Part shown: in pieces, positions 1 through 8,667 of the stretch | How the letters are laid out: the number at the start of each line of letters is the position of its first letter | How positions within the stretch are numbered: the stretch's first letter is position 1 | NCBI GenBank assembly: GCA_003022485.1 | Contig: PXTS01000056.1 | Span: 1-43,438, forward strand | Direction: 5' to 3' | DNA from: Bacteroidetes bacterium QS_8_68_28 | GTDB lineage: Bacteria > Bacteroidota > Rhodothermia > Rhodothermales > Salinibacteraceae | DNA length: 43,438 nt | Translations under genes and position numbers: made by a program | Notes under the pieces: model-generated | What the model was told of the DNA's origin: nothing | Databases searched by the model: none | What the model saw: only the letters and a program-made list of their open reading frames with translations

Positions 1-136
1 GGGGGTGTGCGAGTATTCGAGCCGCAAGCAGTCGCATCGGAAGCAACGCGCGCAGCGCGACGCAGATGCAGCAAGCGCTCTTTGTCAGCAAAGCGTTACC
101 AAGCAACACTTCCAAACCCCCACACCCCCGCACCCC
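1..136 (-). repeat. G/T-rich repeat spacer downstream of dprA with a complementary arm at the window edge
   Basis: On the minus strand the dprA stop codon is followed at once by a G/T-rich stretch (complement of 112-136). The 9-mer GGGGGTGTG at 1-9 is an exact inverted copy of CACACCCCC at 121-129. This is the stop-to-start inverted-repeat layout seen in several other gaps of this window, so a minus-strand gene probably begins just beyond base 1. No coding region is visible here. Confidence 0.5.
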
Positions 137-1357
137 TCACACCTTGTAAAACTGCTTCCCGGCCATCTGGCGCGCCAGGCCCTTGAACTCCAGCGCCAGC
201 AGGTGCACCAGCGCATTCGAGGCGTCCAGCCCCGCCGCTTCGCAGAGCACGTCGATGTGCTGGGGATCAGCCTCAAGAGCGTCGTAGAGCTTCTTTTCGG
301 CCCCGTCGAGGTCGGCGGCGGGGCCGGGCGCGTCGCTGGTCTCCGCTTCGGTCGCTACTTCTTCGTCGTCGGGCAGGACGGGCAAGTTGAGTTCGCTCAG
401 CAGGTCCTCGGGGGTCATCACGAGCTTGGCGTGGCCGCGCTGGATGAGGCGGTTGGTGCCCTCGGAGGCGCTGCTGGTGAGCGCGCCGGGGACGGCAAAG
501 ACCTCGCGGTTCTGCGCCACGGCTTAGCGGGCGGTAATGAGCGCCCCGCCCGTCTCGTGCGACTCTACGATGAGCGTGCCCGCGCAGAGGCCGCTTATCA
601 CGCGGTTGCGGGCGGGGAAGTGGCCGCGGTCTGGCCCGGCCCCCAGCGGGAACTCCGACAAAAGCGCGCCACGCCCCCCGGTGGCGATGCGGCGCGCGAG
701 GGCTTTGTGCTTGGACGGATAGACGCGGTCGATGCCGGTGCCAAAGACCGCGATCGTGCGCCCGCCGCCGGCCTGGAGAGCGCCTTCGTGGGCGGCTCGG
801 TCGATGCCGTAGGCCAGCCCGCTGACGACGGTGCAGCCACGCCGCGCGAGCGCCTCGCCGAAGCGTTGCGCCAGCCGTCGCCCGTAGTCGGAGCAGCGCC
901 GCGTACCGACGATAGCAACGGCACGCTCGTCGCGCGGGGCCAGCTCCCCACGCGTCCACAGGAGCGCCGGCGGGTCGTAGATGCGGCGCAGGCGGCGCGG
1001 GAAGCGCCCGTCCCAGGCGGGCACGAGGCGCGCCCCGGCCCGCTCGGCGCGGCGGAGCTGCTCGTCCACTTCGTCGGCCCCGTCGAAGCTGCGGATGGCC
1101 TGCGCGGTCTTCGGCCCCACGCCAGGCGTTTCGGTGAGGCGGCGCTTCGGGGCATTTTTCGCCTCCACGGCCGAGCCGAAGCGTGCCAGCAGCGCCCGCA
1201 GGAGGCCCGGCCCTACCCCCGGCACGAGCGACAGCCCGACCAGCGCGCGCTTCTCGGCGCGGTCGTCAGGCGGGCGGCTCACCTCGCCGGGGGTTTCCTC
1301 GTTCGGGTATAACGGGGCGGGCGGCTCGGCCACCTCGCGCTGCTGATCGTCATCCAT
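137..1357 (-). pseudogene. dprA: DNA-processing protein DprA, interrupted by an in-frame TAA
   Basis: DprA loads RecA on incoming single-stranded DNA during natural transformation. From the ATG at 1355-1357 the product has an N-terminal helix-hairpin-helix part (LVPGVGPGLLRAL, TPGVGPKTAQAI), then the Rossmann-like DprA core (VAIVGTRRCSDYG, SGLAYGIDRAAHEGAL, IAVFGTGIDRVYP, HFPARNRVISGL). After the conserved GGALITAR (residue 277) a TAA codon lies at 524-526 and the same frame continues with AVAQNREVFAVPGAL, which is the normal continuation of the family, and ends in the winged-helix DprA domain (about 128 residues, stop at 137-139). Only one codon is wrong; no frameshift is needed. A second product could start at the GTG at 518-520. 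An upstream GTG at 1447 is possible, but MDDDQQ at 1357 fits better because the added residues come from spacer sequence. It lies downstream of obgE on the same strand. Either a nonsense mutation or a sequencing error. Confidence 0.85.
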
Positions 1358-1370
1358 CGCGGAGCAGAGG

Positions 1371-1398
1371 GAGTCGTGAGTGGGGAGTCGTGAGTGGA
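1371..1398 (-). repeat. 14-bp tandem repeat in the dprA leader, with a nearby hairpin
   Basis: GAGTCGTGAGTGGG (1371-1384) is followed directly by GAGTCGTGAGTGGA (1385-1398). In dprA sense this reads as C/A-rich repeats ending 13 bp before the start codon. A perfect 8-bp inverted repeat, CCGTTCTT at 1412-1419 and AAGAACGG at 1426-1433, lies farther upstream. It has no U-tract, so it is not a convincing terminator for obgE. Confidence 0.6.
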
Positions 1399-1481
1399 GC
1401 ACGCAACGCTTCCGTTCTTCGCTAAAAGAACGGCCGCTGTTCACCATCCGCCACTCCTCCGTTCATCATTGTCCAGGAAAC

Positions 1482-2543
<1,062 letters not shown>

Positions 2544-2586
2544 GGGTTCTTCCTCGCGGAAGGAAACGATGGCCGCGCGCTCGCGC

Positions 2587-2997
2587 TTAGGGAAAAAAGG
2601 GGCTGAAAATTTGAAAGCCCTCGCCCGCGTATTTTTCGTACCGTTCGGCGGGGGACGGACCCTGCACGGCCAGCGGTAGTTCCCCGAACGCCTCGTGGTG
2701 GACGCCCAGCGGGTACATCACGTACCCGCCGGGCCGGGGGGAGCCGAAGCGAAAGGCGACCCTCCTTGCCCGCCGCAGCGACGAGGATGGGGGCTGCCGG
2801 GCCGTCTTTGACGACGACGCGGGGCGCCGGCATCGGCTCCCCGCCGAGGAGCGTGCCGCGCGCCGTGACAAGGCGCTGCCCCCAAGGGGGCTTTGCGCAA
2901 GGGCGCAAGGGGGACTTGCGGTCGGGGCGTTGCGCGTGGGCGGTGGGCGCGAGGAGGAGCCCCAGCAGGGCCCCCCGGGCAGGCGGAAACGGTTCAC
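2587..2997 (-). pseudogene. Small secreted protein with two compensating frameshifts
   Basis: The open frame from the GTG at 2995-2997 to 2587 (136 aa) starts MNRFRLPGG and ends in plausible protein (GGYVMYPLGVHHEAFGELPL, then AERYEKYAGEGFQIF). The middle of that frame is Arg/Ser/Pro-rich nonsense, while the neighbouring frame reads ALLGLLLAPTAHAQ, a textbook signal-peptide core with an AHA-Q cleavage site, then LVTARGTLLGGEPMPAPRVV and ILVAAAGKE. Adding one G to the GGGGGG run after MNRFRLP and removing one G near the GGAGGGTC stretch about 170 nt later joins start, signal peptide, middle and end into one reading frame of similar length. I do not recognise the family. Its stop lies about 80 bp upstream of obgE. 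The rest of 2508-3190 has no other gene that I can support. Confidence 0.5.
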
Positions 2998-3190
2998 GGC
3001 AGTCCTCCGGTCGGGGCGCAGGGCGGCGGCAGGCGGGTTCGCGGGGGCGTGGTTGAAAACATACGAACCCGCTCGGTGGTTTTCACGCTTCCCTTTTCAC
3101 GGGCGTTTCCCGCCGCGCGCTTTCGTCGCGCCCGCGCCTGCCGGTAGCTTCGTTTCTCCCGCTCCCCGCCCCTCTTCGCGCTTCACGCCC

Positions 3191-3649
3191 ATGAACGACG
3201 TCACCATCTACACCGACGGCGGGTGCAGCCCCAACCCCGGTCCCGGCGGGTGGGCGGCCGTCCTTCTTTTCGAGGAAAAAGACGTGGCCGGGCGTCGCAA
3301 AACGAAAGAACTCAAGGACGGCACTCCCGACTCCACGAACAACCGCATGGAACTGACCGCCGCGCTGCGGGCCCTCGAGGCCCTCGACGAGCCTGCCCGG
3401 GTCGAGCTCCACACTGACAGTAAATACATCGCCAACGCCTTCAACCAGGGCTGGCTGGACGACTGGCAGGACAACGACTGGAAAACCGCTTCCAAAAAGC
3501 CGGTGGCCAACAAGGACCTCTGGCAAGCGCTCCTTGCCGCTGCGGAGGCGCACGAGGTCGAGTGGATCTGGGTCAAGGCCCACGCAGGCAACCCGCTCAA
3601 CGAACGGGTCGATGACATGGTCGGCGCAGCGCGGGAGCGGTTTGAGTGA
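3191..3649 (+). CDS. rnhA: Ribonuclease HI
   Basis: Cleaves the RNA strand of RNA-DNA hybrids in the cytoplasm. 152 aa from the ATG at 3191; the longer upstream open frame has no family similarity. The catalytic carboxylates are all present: D9 (YTDGGCSPNPGPGGWA), E54 (NNRMELTAALRALEAL), D76 (ELHTDSKYI) and D141 (NERVDDM), plus H131 in VKAHAGNPLNERV. A short charged insertion, about residues 29-44 (DVAGRRKTKELKDG), lies between the first two strands and is longer than in the E. coli enzyme. It is monocistronic as far as visible, with a spacer containing an inverted repeat before the next plus-strand gene. Confidence 0.96.
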   Translation: MNDVTIYTDGGCSPNPGPGGWAAVLLFEEKDVAGRRKTKELKDGTPDSTNNRMELTAALRALEALDEPARVELHTDSKYIANAFNQGWLDDWQDNDWKTASKKPVANKDLWQALLAAAEAHEVEWIWVKAHAGNPLNERVDDMVGAARERFE

Positions 3650-3686
3650 GTGGGAGATGATGCCCCCCTTCGGCTTGCTCGACAGT

Positions 3687-3762
3687 AAATGGTCGATGGT
3701 TTTCAGGATGCCATCGCCGCCAGCGCCGCAAAAACCATCGACCATCTTCCGTCCACCCAAAC
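3687..3762 (+). repeat. Stop-to-start inverted repeat before the FAD oxidoreductase gene
   Basis: TGGTCGATGGTTTT (3690-3703) and AAAACCATCGACCA (3731-3744) form a perfect 14-bp inverted repeat with a 27-nt loop. The second arm continues as an A/C-rich stretch (CCGTCCACCCAAAC) that ends at the ATG of the next gene. No U-tract follows, so it is not a standard terminator for rnhA. Confidence 0.85.
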
Positions 3763-4944
3763 ATGACCCTCTCGTTCTGGCAGCGGCGGGACCGCGCCCC
3801 AGCGTTCGAGTGTGACGTGGCCGTGGTAGGCAGCGGCCTCGTGGGCGCCTCGACGGCTTTCTGGCTGCGGCGCCGACGGCCCGCGTGGGACGTGGCGTTG
3901 CTCGATGCCGGCCTGCTGGCGGCGGGCGCCAGCGGGCGCAACGCGGGCTTCCTCCTTCAGGGCGCCTCCGGCTGTTACCAGGCCGACCGCGCGACGCACG
4001 GCGCAGAGCGAGCGCGTCGCCTCTTGCACTTTACCTGCAAAAACCGCGACCTGATCGCCGCCGAACTGGACGGCGCGGCCTTCGACCTGCGCCCCACCGG
4101 CAGCCTCACCGTGGCCGGCGGCATGGAAGAAGACCGGCGGCTGCGCCAGTCCGCCGAACAGTTGCGCGCGGACGGTGTGACCGCCGGCTACCTCGCGCCG
4201 ACAGCGCTGAACGAGCGCATCGGCGGGCGCGGCTTCCGGGGCGGGCTGCGCGTCAAGAGCGGGGCCGTGCTGGACCCGTGCAGGCTCGTGCGCCACGTGG
4301 CCGCCCGCAGCAAGGCGACCGTCCTGGAGCACCACGCCGTGGAACGCATCGTACCGCCGGGAGACGACCGCCACACCGCGCTGCTGGAAACGCCGGTCCG
4401 CCCGGTGCGCGCCAGGCGCGTAGCCCTTGCCGTCAACGCCCATTTGCCGAAACTCTACCCTGCCCTCTCGCGCTTCGTGCGGCCGGTGCGCGCGCAGATG
4501 CTGGCGACCGCTCCGCTGCCGCGCTGGCTGACGGCCCCCGTCTACTCGCACGAGGGCTTCTTCTACCTCCGCCAGAGCGCCGGTGGGCGCGTGCTCCTGG
4601 GCGGGGCGCGCCACCTGCACCGCGCGAAGGAGGTCGGCTACGCGACCGACCCCACCGAGGCCCTCCAGGCCGACCTCGAAGCTTACCTCGCGGAGTACTT
4701 TCCACACGCCAGCGGCGCGCCGGTCACGGAGCGCTGGGCCGGCACGATGGGCTTCTCGCCCGACGGCGTGCCCTGCATCGGCGCGGTGCCGAGATTGCCG
4801 GGCAGCTACTGGGCCGCCGGCCTCACCGGCCACGGCATGGCCTATGGCTTCCACCTGGGCCGCTGCCTCGCCGCCCGCCTCACCGGCGACGCGCCCCCCG
4901 CCGGCGACCTGTTTTCAACGGACCGCTTTGACGACACTTCGTAA
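3763..4944 (+). CDS. FAD-dependent oxidoreductase, DAO family
   Basis: 393-aa flavoprotein of the D-amino-acid oxidase/glycine oxidase-like superfamily (DAO fold). The dinucleotide-binding motif is VAVVGSGLVGAST near residues 19-31, followed by the family motif ASGRNAGFLLQG, where the flavin is usually contacted. The C-terminal part has GTMGFSPDGVPCIGAVP and GHGMAYGFHLGRCLA, the second FAD-contact region. It is most like gamma-glutamylputrescine oxidase/OrdL-type amine oxidases, but the substrate cannot be read from the sequence. There is no signal peptide. The start ATG at 3763 is in the repeat junction. No neighbour hints at a pathway; the downstream genes are on the other strand. The 52 bp to the convergent clpS end contain two AAAATCGCC copies. 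Confidence 0.9.
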   Translation: MTLSFWQRRDRAPAFECDVAVVGSGLVGASTAFWLRRRRPAWDVALLDAGLLAAGASGRNAGFLLQGASGCYQADRATHGAERARRLLHFTCKNRDLIAAELDGAAFDLRPTGSLTVAGGMEEDRRLRQSAEQLRADGVTAGYLAPTALNERIGGRGFRGGLRVKSGAVLDPCRLVRHVAARSKATVLEHHAVERIVPPGDDRHTALLETPVRPVRARRVALAVNAHLPKLYPALSRFVRPVRAQMLATAPLPRWLTAPVYSHEGFFYLRQSAGGRVLLGGARHLHRAKEVGYATDPTEALQADLEAYLAEYFPHASGAPVTERWAGTMGFSPDGVPCIGAVPRLPGSYWAAGLTGHGMAYGFHLGRCLAARLTGDAPPAGDLFSTDRFDDTS

Positions 4945-4996
4945 ATTCGCCGATCGAAAATCGCCGGTCAGAAATCTGCAACCCAAAATCGCCTCA

Positions 4997-5380
4997 TCAT
5001 CCTTCAATCTCGGTGACGAGCTGGATTTCGCGCAGCACGCCCTGCACCTCGAAGCACTCTTCGAACTCTCCCTCGAAGACGGCGGACTTGCCGGTCGAGT
5101 GGACTTCCCAAGCGTAGTCCTCGGCCTCCCCGCGCGTGCAGCCGGTGGCCTTGCGAAGCTGACCGATGACCTCCTCGAACGTGTGAATCTCGTCGTTGTA
5201 CAGGATGACGCTCCACGGCTCATCGAGGCGATAGTCCGTGTCCTCGGTGGGCACGTCCTCGGTCTCCGGCGGGGCTTCCTCCGGCGGGGCTTCCTCCGGG
5301 GGGGCCACCTGTGGGTCGGCACTCTGCGGGCGGGTGTTGCGCGGCGGCCGGTCGAAGAGCACGTCGGACGAGGTGAGCAT
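4997..5380 (-). CDS. clpS: ATP-dependent Clp protease adaptor ClpS
   Basis: Adaptor that delivers N-degron substrates to ClpA/ClpC-ClpP. 127 aa from the ATG at 5378-5380; an upstream in-frame start would add 18 residues without family similarity. The ClpS fold covers the last 80 residues: PWSVILYNDEIHTFEEVIGQL (the N-degron pocket Asn-Asp pair is present) and the AWEVHSTGKSAVFEG segment with the pocket His. The N-terminal 45 residues are acidic and low-complexity, with a PPEEA repeat encoded by a 15-bp tandem repeat at 5265-5306; this is longer than the usual flexible N-terminal arm. It is last in the same-strand row psd-pssA-purS-clpS. Confidence 0.93.
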   Translation of the reverse strand: MLTSSDVLFDRPPRNTRPQSADPQVAPPEEAPPEEAPPETEDVPTEDTDYRLDEPWSVILYNDEIHTFEEVIGQLRKATGCTRGEAEDYAWEVHSTGKSAVFEGEFEECFEVQGVLREIQLVTEIEG

Positions 5381-5444
5381 GGCAGTCGAAGCGAGCGTTT
5401 GTGAAAAAGAGGGCGCGAGGAAGAACGACCACAAAAACGGAGGC

Positions 5445-5759
5445 TCAGGCCGGAGCCGCCTCTCCTACGGAAGCGTCGGCTTCTTCTACGGAAGCGTCAG
5501 CGGGCGCCTCGGCGGTTTCTTCCAACTCGACGGTGAAGTCTTCCATCACCGGATTGGCGAGGAGCTCTTCGCAGGCGGCCTGGGCGTGGCGCTCAGCATC
5601 CGCGCGGTCGGCCTCGTCGATCCAGAGCTCGACGTACTTGCCGATGCGTACCTCCTCGACGGCCTCGCGGCCCAGATTCTGGAGGGCCTGTTGGACGGCT
5701 TTGCCCTGCGGGTCGAGGATGGACGGACGAAGCGTGACGTGGACGCGGGCTTTGTACAT
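5445..5759 (-). CDS. purS: Phosphoribosylformylglycinamidine synthase subunit PurS
   Basis: Small subunit of the three-part FGAM synthase (PurS-PurQ-PurL), which bridges glutaminase and synthetase in purine synthesis. 104 aa. The PurS core is residues 1-80: MYKARVHVTLRPSILDPQG, then VQQALQNLGREAVEEVRIGK and ELLANPVMEDFTVEL. The last 24 residues are an Ala/Glu-rich acidic tail (ASVEEADASVGEAAPA) not needed by the family. purQ and purL are not in the window; purK and purE are 19 kb away. It sits between pssA and clpS on the same strand (55 and 64 bp gaps). Confidence 0.93.
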   Translation of the reverse strand: MYKARVHVTLRPSILDPQGKAVQQALQNLGREAVEEVRIGKYVELWIDEADRADAERHAQAACEELLANPVMEDFTVELEETAEAPADASVEEADASVGEAAPA

Positions 5760-5814
5760 GCGCCTTCGGCGGTTTCGGGTTTATTTGCGTGAGGGTGGCT
5801 TCGCTCGTTCGGGG

Positions 5815-6825
5815 TTAGCCCTCGTCGGCGGCGCGTTCTTCGCGCTCGACGGGGGCGTTCATGACGGCCTTTCCCAGGCGGTAGGCGCTCATCACGACAC
5901 CGGTGAGGATGTAGCCGGCCAGCACCAACAGCAACGCCAGCTCCTGCAAAAACGGCAGCAAGAACACGCCCACGACGTAGGCCCCCACCTTGTACGGATG
6001 CGCGCGAATGTAGGAGAGCTTCGGCTTGGGGAAGGCCCCGAAGCGCACGTTCGACACCATCAGGCCCGCCAGGATGAGCACGACCGGAATGAGCACCGGC
6101 AGGCTCGCCTCGCCGGAGAGGGTGAACCAGTCGGGGCTTTCGAGGGTGAGGATGAGCGCCACCATCGTCACTGCCTGCGCCGGGACGGGCAACCCCGAAA
6201 AGTAGTCGCTCTTCTTCCCGTCGAAGCCCACGTTGTAACGCGCCAAGCGGACGGCCCCGCAGAGCGCCGGAAGGGCCGCCACGATCATGCCCAGCGGGCC
6301 GAAGGCGTCCAGCCCATAGTTCCACACCAGGAACGCCGGCGCCACGCCGAAGGAGACCACGTCGCTCAGCGAGTCGAGCTCCACGCCGAAGGGGCTCTGC
6401 GCGTCGGCGAGGCGGGCGGTGAGGCCATCGAGCGCGTCGAAGAAGCCTGCCAGCACGATCAGCCAGCAGGCGCGCGTGAACTCGCCTTCGAAGACCTGCG
6501 TGAGCGCAAGGAATCCGCAAAAAAGGTTCAGCAGCGTGAAAAACGACGGCACGGCCACCTCGGGACGGCGCGGTTCGCGCTCCTCCCGGCGCTCGGCGCG
6601 GTAGGCGCTGAAACGCTCGTGCAGGGCTGGGCTACCATTCGGGGAGGCCCCGTTCTTTGAGGTTCCTTTCGAGGAAGCGCCGTTCGAGGAAGCACCGTTC
6701 GAGGCGCCGCCGGGAGACACGTCCACGTCTGCGTTGCGCGAGGCCCCGTCGCCTTCCTGAGCGGGCGACGCCCCGTCGGCAGCAGATTGTTCAGGCGAAC
6801 CTGTCGAAGGGTGAGAGTCAGGCAT
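5815..6825 (-). CDS. pssA: CDP-diacylglycerol--serine O-phosphatidyltransferase
   Basis: Makes phosphatidylserine from CDP-diacylglycerol and serine at the inner membrane; 336 aa. The CDP-alcohol phosphatidyltransferase signature is intact: DG-x2-AR-x8-G-x3-D-x3-D in FFDALDGLTARLADAQSPFG followed by VELDSLSDVVSFG. Several membrane segments follow (LGMIVAALPALCGAVRL, VLIPVVLILAGLMV, YVVGVFLLPFLQELALLLVLAG). The first 85 residues are a hydrophilic low-complexity leader rich in Ser, Gly, Ala and Asn with repeats of the type NGASSNGASSKG, which is unusual for the family. It lies directly downstream of psd (54 bp), the next enzyme in the phosphatidylethanolamine pathway. Confidence 0.94.
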   Translation of the reverse strand: MPDSHPSTGSPEQSAADGASPAQEGDGASRNADVDVSPGGASNGASSNGASSKGTSKNGASPNGSPALHERFSAYRAERREEREPRRPEVAVPSFFTLLNLFCGFLALTQVFEGEFTRACWLIVLAGFFDALDGLTARLADAQSPFGVELDSLSDVVSFGVAPAFLVWNYGLDAFGPLGMIVAALPALCGAVRLARYNVGFDGKKSDYFSGLPVPAQAVTMVALILTLESPDWFTLSGEASLPVLIPVVLILAGLMVSNVRFGAFPKPKLSYIRAHPYKVGAYVVGVFLLPFLQELALLLVLAGYILTGVVMSAYRLGKAVMNAPVEREERAADEG

Positions 6826-6879
6826 CGGGTGCGTGGTCCGATGAAAGACAACGAACGGGTGATAGCACGCGGCCGGGCG

Positions 6880-7641
6880 TCAGGAGGCCGCTGCCGGGGA
6901 GGCCGGTTGGGACTCAGCAGACGCACGGTCTTCCGGTGACGTACGGTCTTCCAGTGAAGTCTTCTCTCGAGAGGATGCCGGAGCGTCCGGCAACTCCCCG
7001 AGGACGCTCTCGCCGCCGCGTACGCGATCCCCCTCCTCCGCCGTGACCTCCACCGACGGGGGCACGATCACGTCCATGCGCGAGCCGAAGCGCACCAGCC
7101 CGAAGCGCTCGCCGGCCTTCGCGCGGTCGCCTTCGCGCAGGTGGTAGACGATGCGCCGCGCCACCGCCCCGGCGATTTGCTTGAAGAGCACTTTCGTGCC
7201 GCTCGGGTCGTGGTGCATTCCCAGTTCGGAGCGTTCGTTCTTCTTGCTGGCCTTCGGGTGCCAAGCCACCAGGTACTCGCCCGGCACGTAGTTTTCGTAC
7301 TCGATCTGCCCTTTCACCGGCACGCGATTGACGTGCACGTTCAGCGGCGAGAGGAAGATCGAAACGCGCGTGGCCTCGCCTCCCAGATAGAGCGGCTCGT
7401 CTTCATTCTCGACGATCTCGACCACCTTGCCGTCGGCAGGGGCCAGCAGGAGTCCCTCGGCACCGGGCGGGGGCGTGCGGTCGGGATCGCGGAAGAAGTA
7501 GAGCGTAAAGGCCACCGCCGCGAAGCCCAGCACAACGGCGAGCGCTCCGGCAGCCCCCCCCCACCACCAGCCGGTGCCGGCCAGGAGCGTGCCGACCCCG
7601 ACGGAAGCACCGATAATGGGATAACCTTCAGGGGCGAACAC
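6880..7641 (-). CDS. psd: Phosphatidylserine decarboxylase, short (PSD-A) type
   Basis: Converts phosphatidylserine to phosphatidylethanolamine. 253 aa. Two N-terminal membrane segments (about residues 8-50), then LAPADGKVVEIVENEDEP, RVSIFLSPLNVHVNRVP and the self-cleavage site in GLVRFGSRMDVIVPP, where the serine of FGS becomes the pyruvoyl group, the form typical of Bacteroidota short PSDs. The last 35 residues are a charged low-complexity tail (SLEDRTSPEDRAS) beyond the usual end. It is first of the psd-pssA-purS-clpS row. The 1-kb region upstream holds only transposon debris, so the promoter should lie just upstream of 7641, but I see no clear motif. Confidence 0.94.
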   Translation of the reverse strand: MFAPEGYPIIGASVGVGTLLAGTGWWWGGAAGALAVVLGFAAVAFTLYFFRDPDRTPPPGAEGLLLAPADGKVVEIVENEDEPLYLGGEATRVSIFLSPLNVHVNRVPVKGQIEYENYVPGEYLVAWHPKASKKNERSELGMHHDPSGTKVLFKQIAGAVARRIVYHLREGDRAKAGERFGLVRFGSRMDVIVPPSVEVTAEEGDRVRGGESVLGELPDAPASSREKTSLEDRTSPEDRASAESQPASPAAAS

Positions 7642-7828
7642 GGGAGCGGGGCGTTTGGAAGCAGCGGGGCGGGCCTTCTTTGGCGCCTTAACGACCCCGC
7701 CCCCGTTTCGTTCATCCTTTACACGAAACTACAAAAGCGTTGCGTTCCGCCATCCCGACCCCGGCGAGAGCGGCTGCTGGGCCTGTTGGCTCCCCGCAGC
7801 AGGCTTCTCAAAGTGACATTTGGAACAC

Positions 7829-8206
7829 TCACGTCCCATTTCTGGCGGGACGCAAACGAAATGCGGCGGCGGTCAAAAAGCGGCGCGAGCGTGTCCACAC
7901 GTCTCCATGAAAGCCGAAGGGAAAGCCGAAGGCTTCGGCTCCTTCCCGGAGCAAGGCCGGAAGTTTCTCCTGGCGCTCCTGGTCGGATAGCTTGGGCGGG
8001 CGACCTGCTGGACGGCGAGGGCGTCCGAAGCGCTTCTTTGCCCCCTTCTCGGGCTTTCCCCGGGCCACTGGCTGACGGCTCCTTCGGTCACGCCGAGCGC
8101 CTCGGCAATGTCTTTTTGCCTCCAACCTTCTTCGGCGAGATCGAAAGCACGGAGACGGATTGCTTCGCGCTCGTCACTGGGGTCGAGATTGGACTCTTGG
8201 GCTCAT
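7829..8206 (-). pseudogene. IS630-type transposase, N-terminal remnant
   Basis: On the minus strand the frame around 8175-8070 reads REAIRLRAFDLAEEGW then QKDIAEALGVTEGAVSQW, the helix-turn-helix of IS630-like transposases. After a one-base frame change near 8060 it continues with RFGRPRRPAGRPPKLSDQE and EAFGFPFGFHGDVWTRSR, the usual linker of these proteins (RPPxLS ... GDVWTR). The sequence then breaks off; no DDE catalytic domain follows. An ATG at 8204-8206 is one base out of frame with the helix-turn-helix. A short duplication (GAAAGCCGAAGG twice, about 7911-7934) is present. Clearly non-functional. Confidence 0.65.
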
Positions 8207-8284
8207 GGCGTAGCGGGCGCTTGTTGGCGATCTCACTCGAGTTGCCAACAGCATAAAAAAGTTTACGGACTTATTCACGCATCA

Positions 8285-8620
8285 GTAAATAGCGACGTAG
8301 GCTTTGGACTCTTTGGGCTTCTGGGCTGCCAGTTCAGCCCGCGCCTCGCCGACATCAGGGATGTGCGCTTTGGGCGGATCGAGCGCGAGGCCGACTACGG
8401 GCTGCTGGACAGGCTTGCGCTCTTGCCGCGTGCGCCCTTCCGTCATCGAAGAAAGCTGGGAAGACCTCTTGCGCGTGGGCGGATTGCTCGGGGACCCGGG
8501 CCGTCGGCGCCGAGGAGGTAATGCGTGTGCCCAAAGCGCGGCGGCAACTCCTCGCCGAGGGACCCTTTGCGACGGACGTGAGCCGGGGCGTCGTCAGGCG
8601 CCTCGTGAAAAAGGTGCGGT
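8285..8620 (+). pseudogene. Tn3-family transposase, C-terminal remnant
   Basis: The plus strand reads FGLFGLLGCQFSPRLADIRD followed by VRFGRIEREADYGLLDRL, which resembles the Tn3 TnpA stretch FGLFHLLGFRFSPRI..LGD. It changes frame near 8430-8440 to VIEESWEDLLRVGGLLGD, matching the following family segment (WDDMLRVAGSLK), and again later, where an out-of-frame RGGNSSPRDPL resembles LxRGGxPSPLARAL. At least two frameshifts, no N-terminal part and no inverted terminal repeat seen. It lies head-on against the IS630 remnant, separated by a short inverted repeat (TGTTGGC 8222-8228, GCCAACA 8244-8250). Confidence 0.6.
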
Positions 8621-8667
8621 CTCTCAGCTGAAGCCAAAGCCTGCACTTCCGCGTCGCCCGGAACGGC

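Noticed and set aside
524-526. Selenocysteine or pyrrolysine recoding at the dprA stop
   Set aside because: The codon is TAA, not TGA or TAG, and no recoding element is visible.
5-1312. Long plus-strand open frame of 435 codons
   Set aside because: Antisense to dprA; its open length is a by-product of high G+C, and the dprA motifs on the minus strand are unambiguous.
3690-3744. Intrinsic terminator of rnhA
   Set aside because: Good stem but long loop and no U-tract; the second arm is followed by A/C-rich sequence up to the next start.
3703-4854. Minus-strand open frame of 383 codons over the FAD oxidoreductase
   Set aside because: Shadow frame; the plus-strand product has clear FAD-binding motifs.
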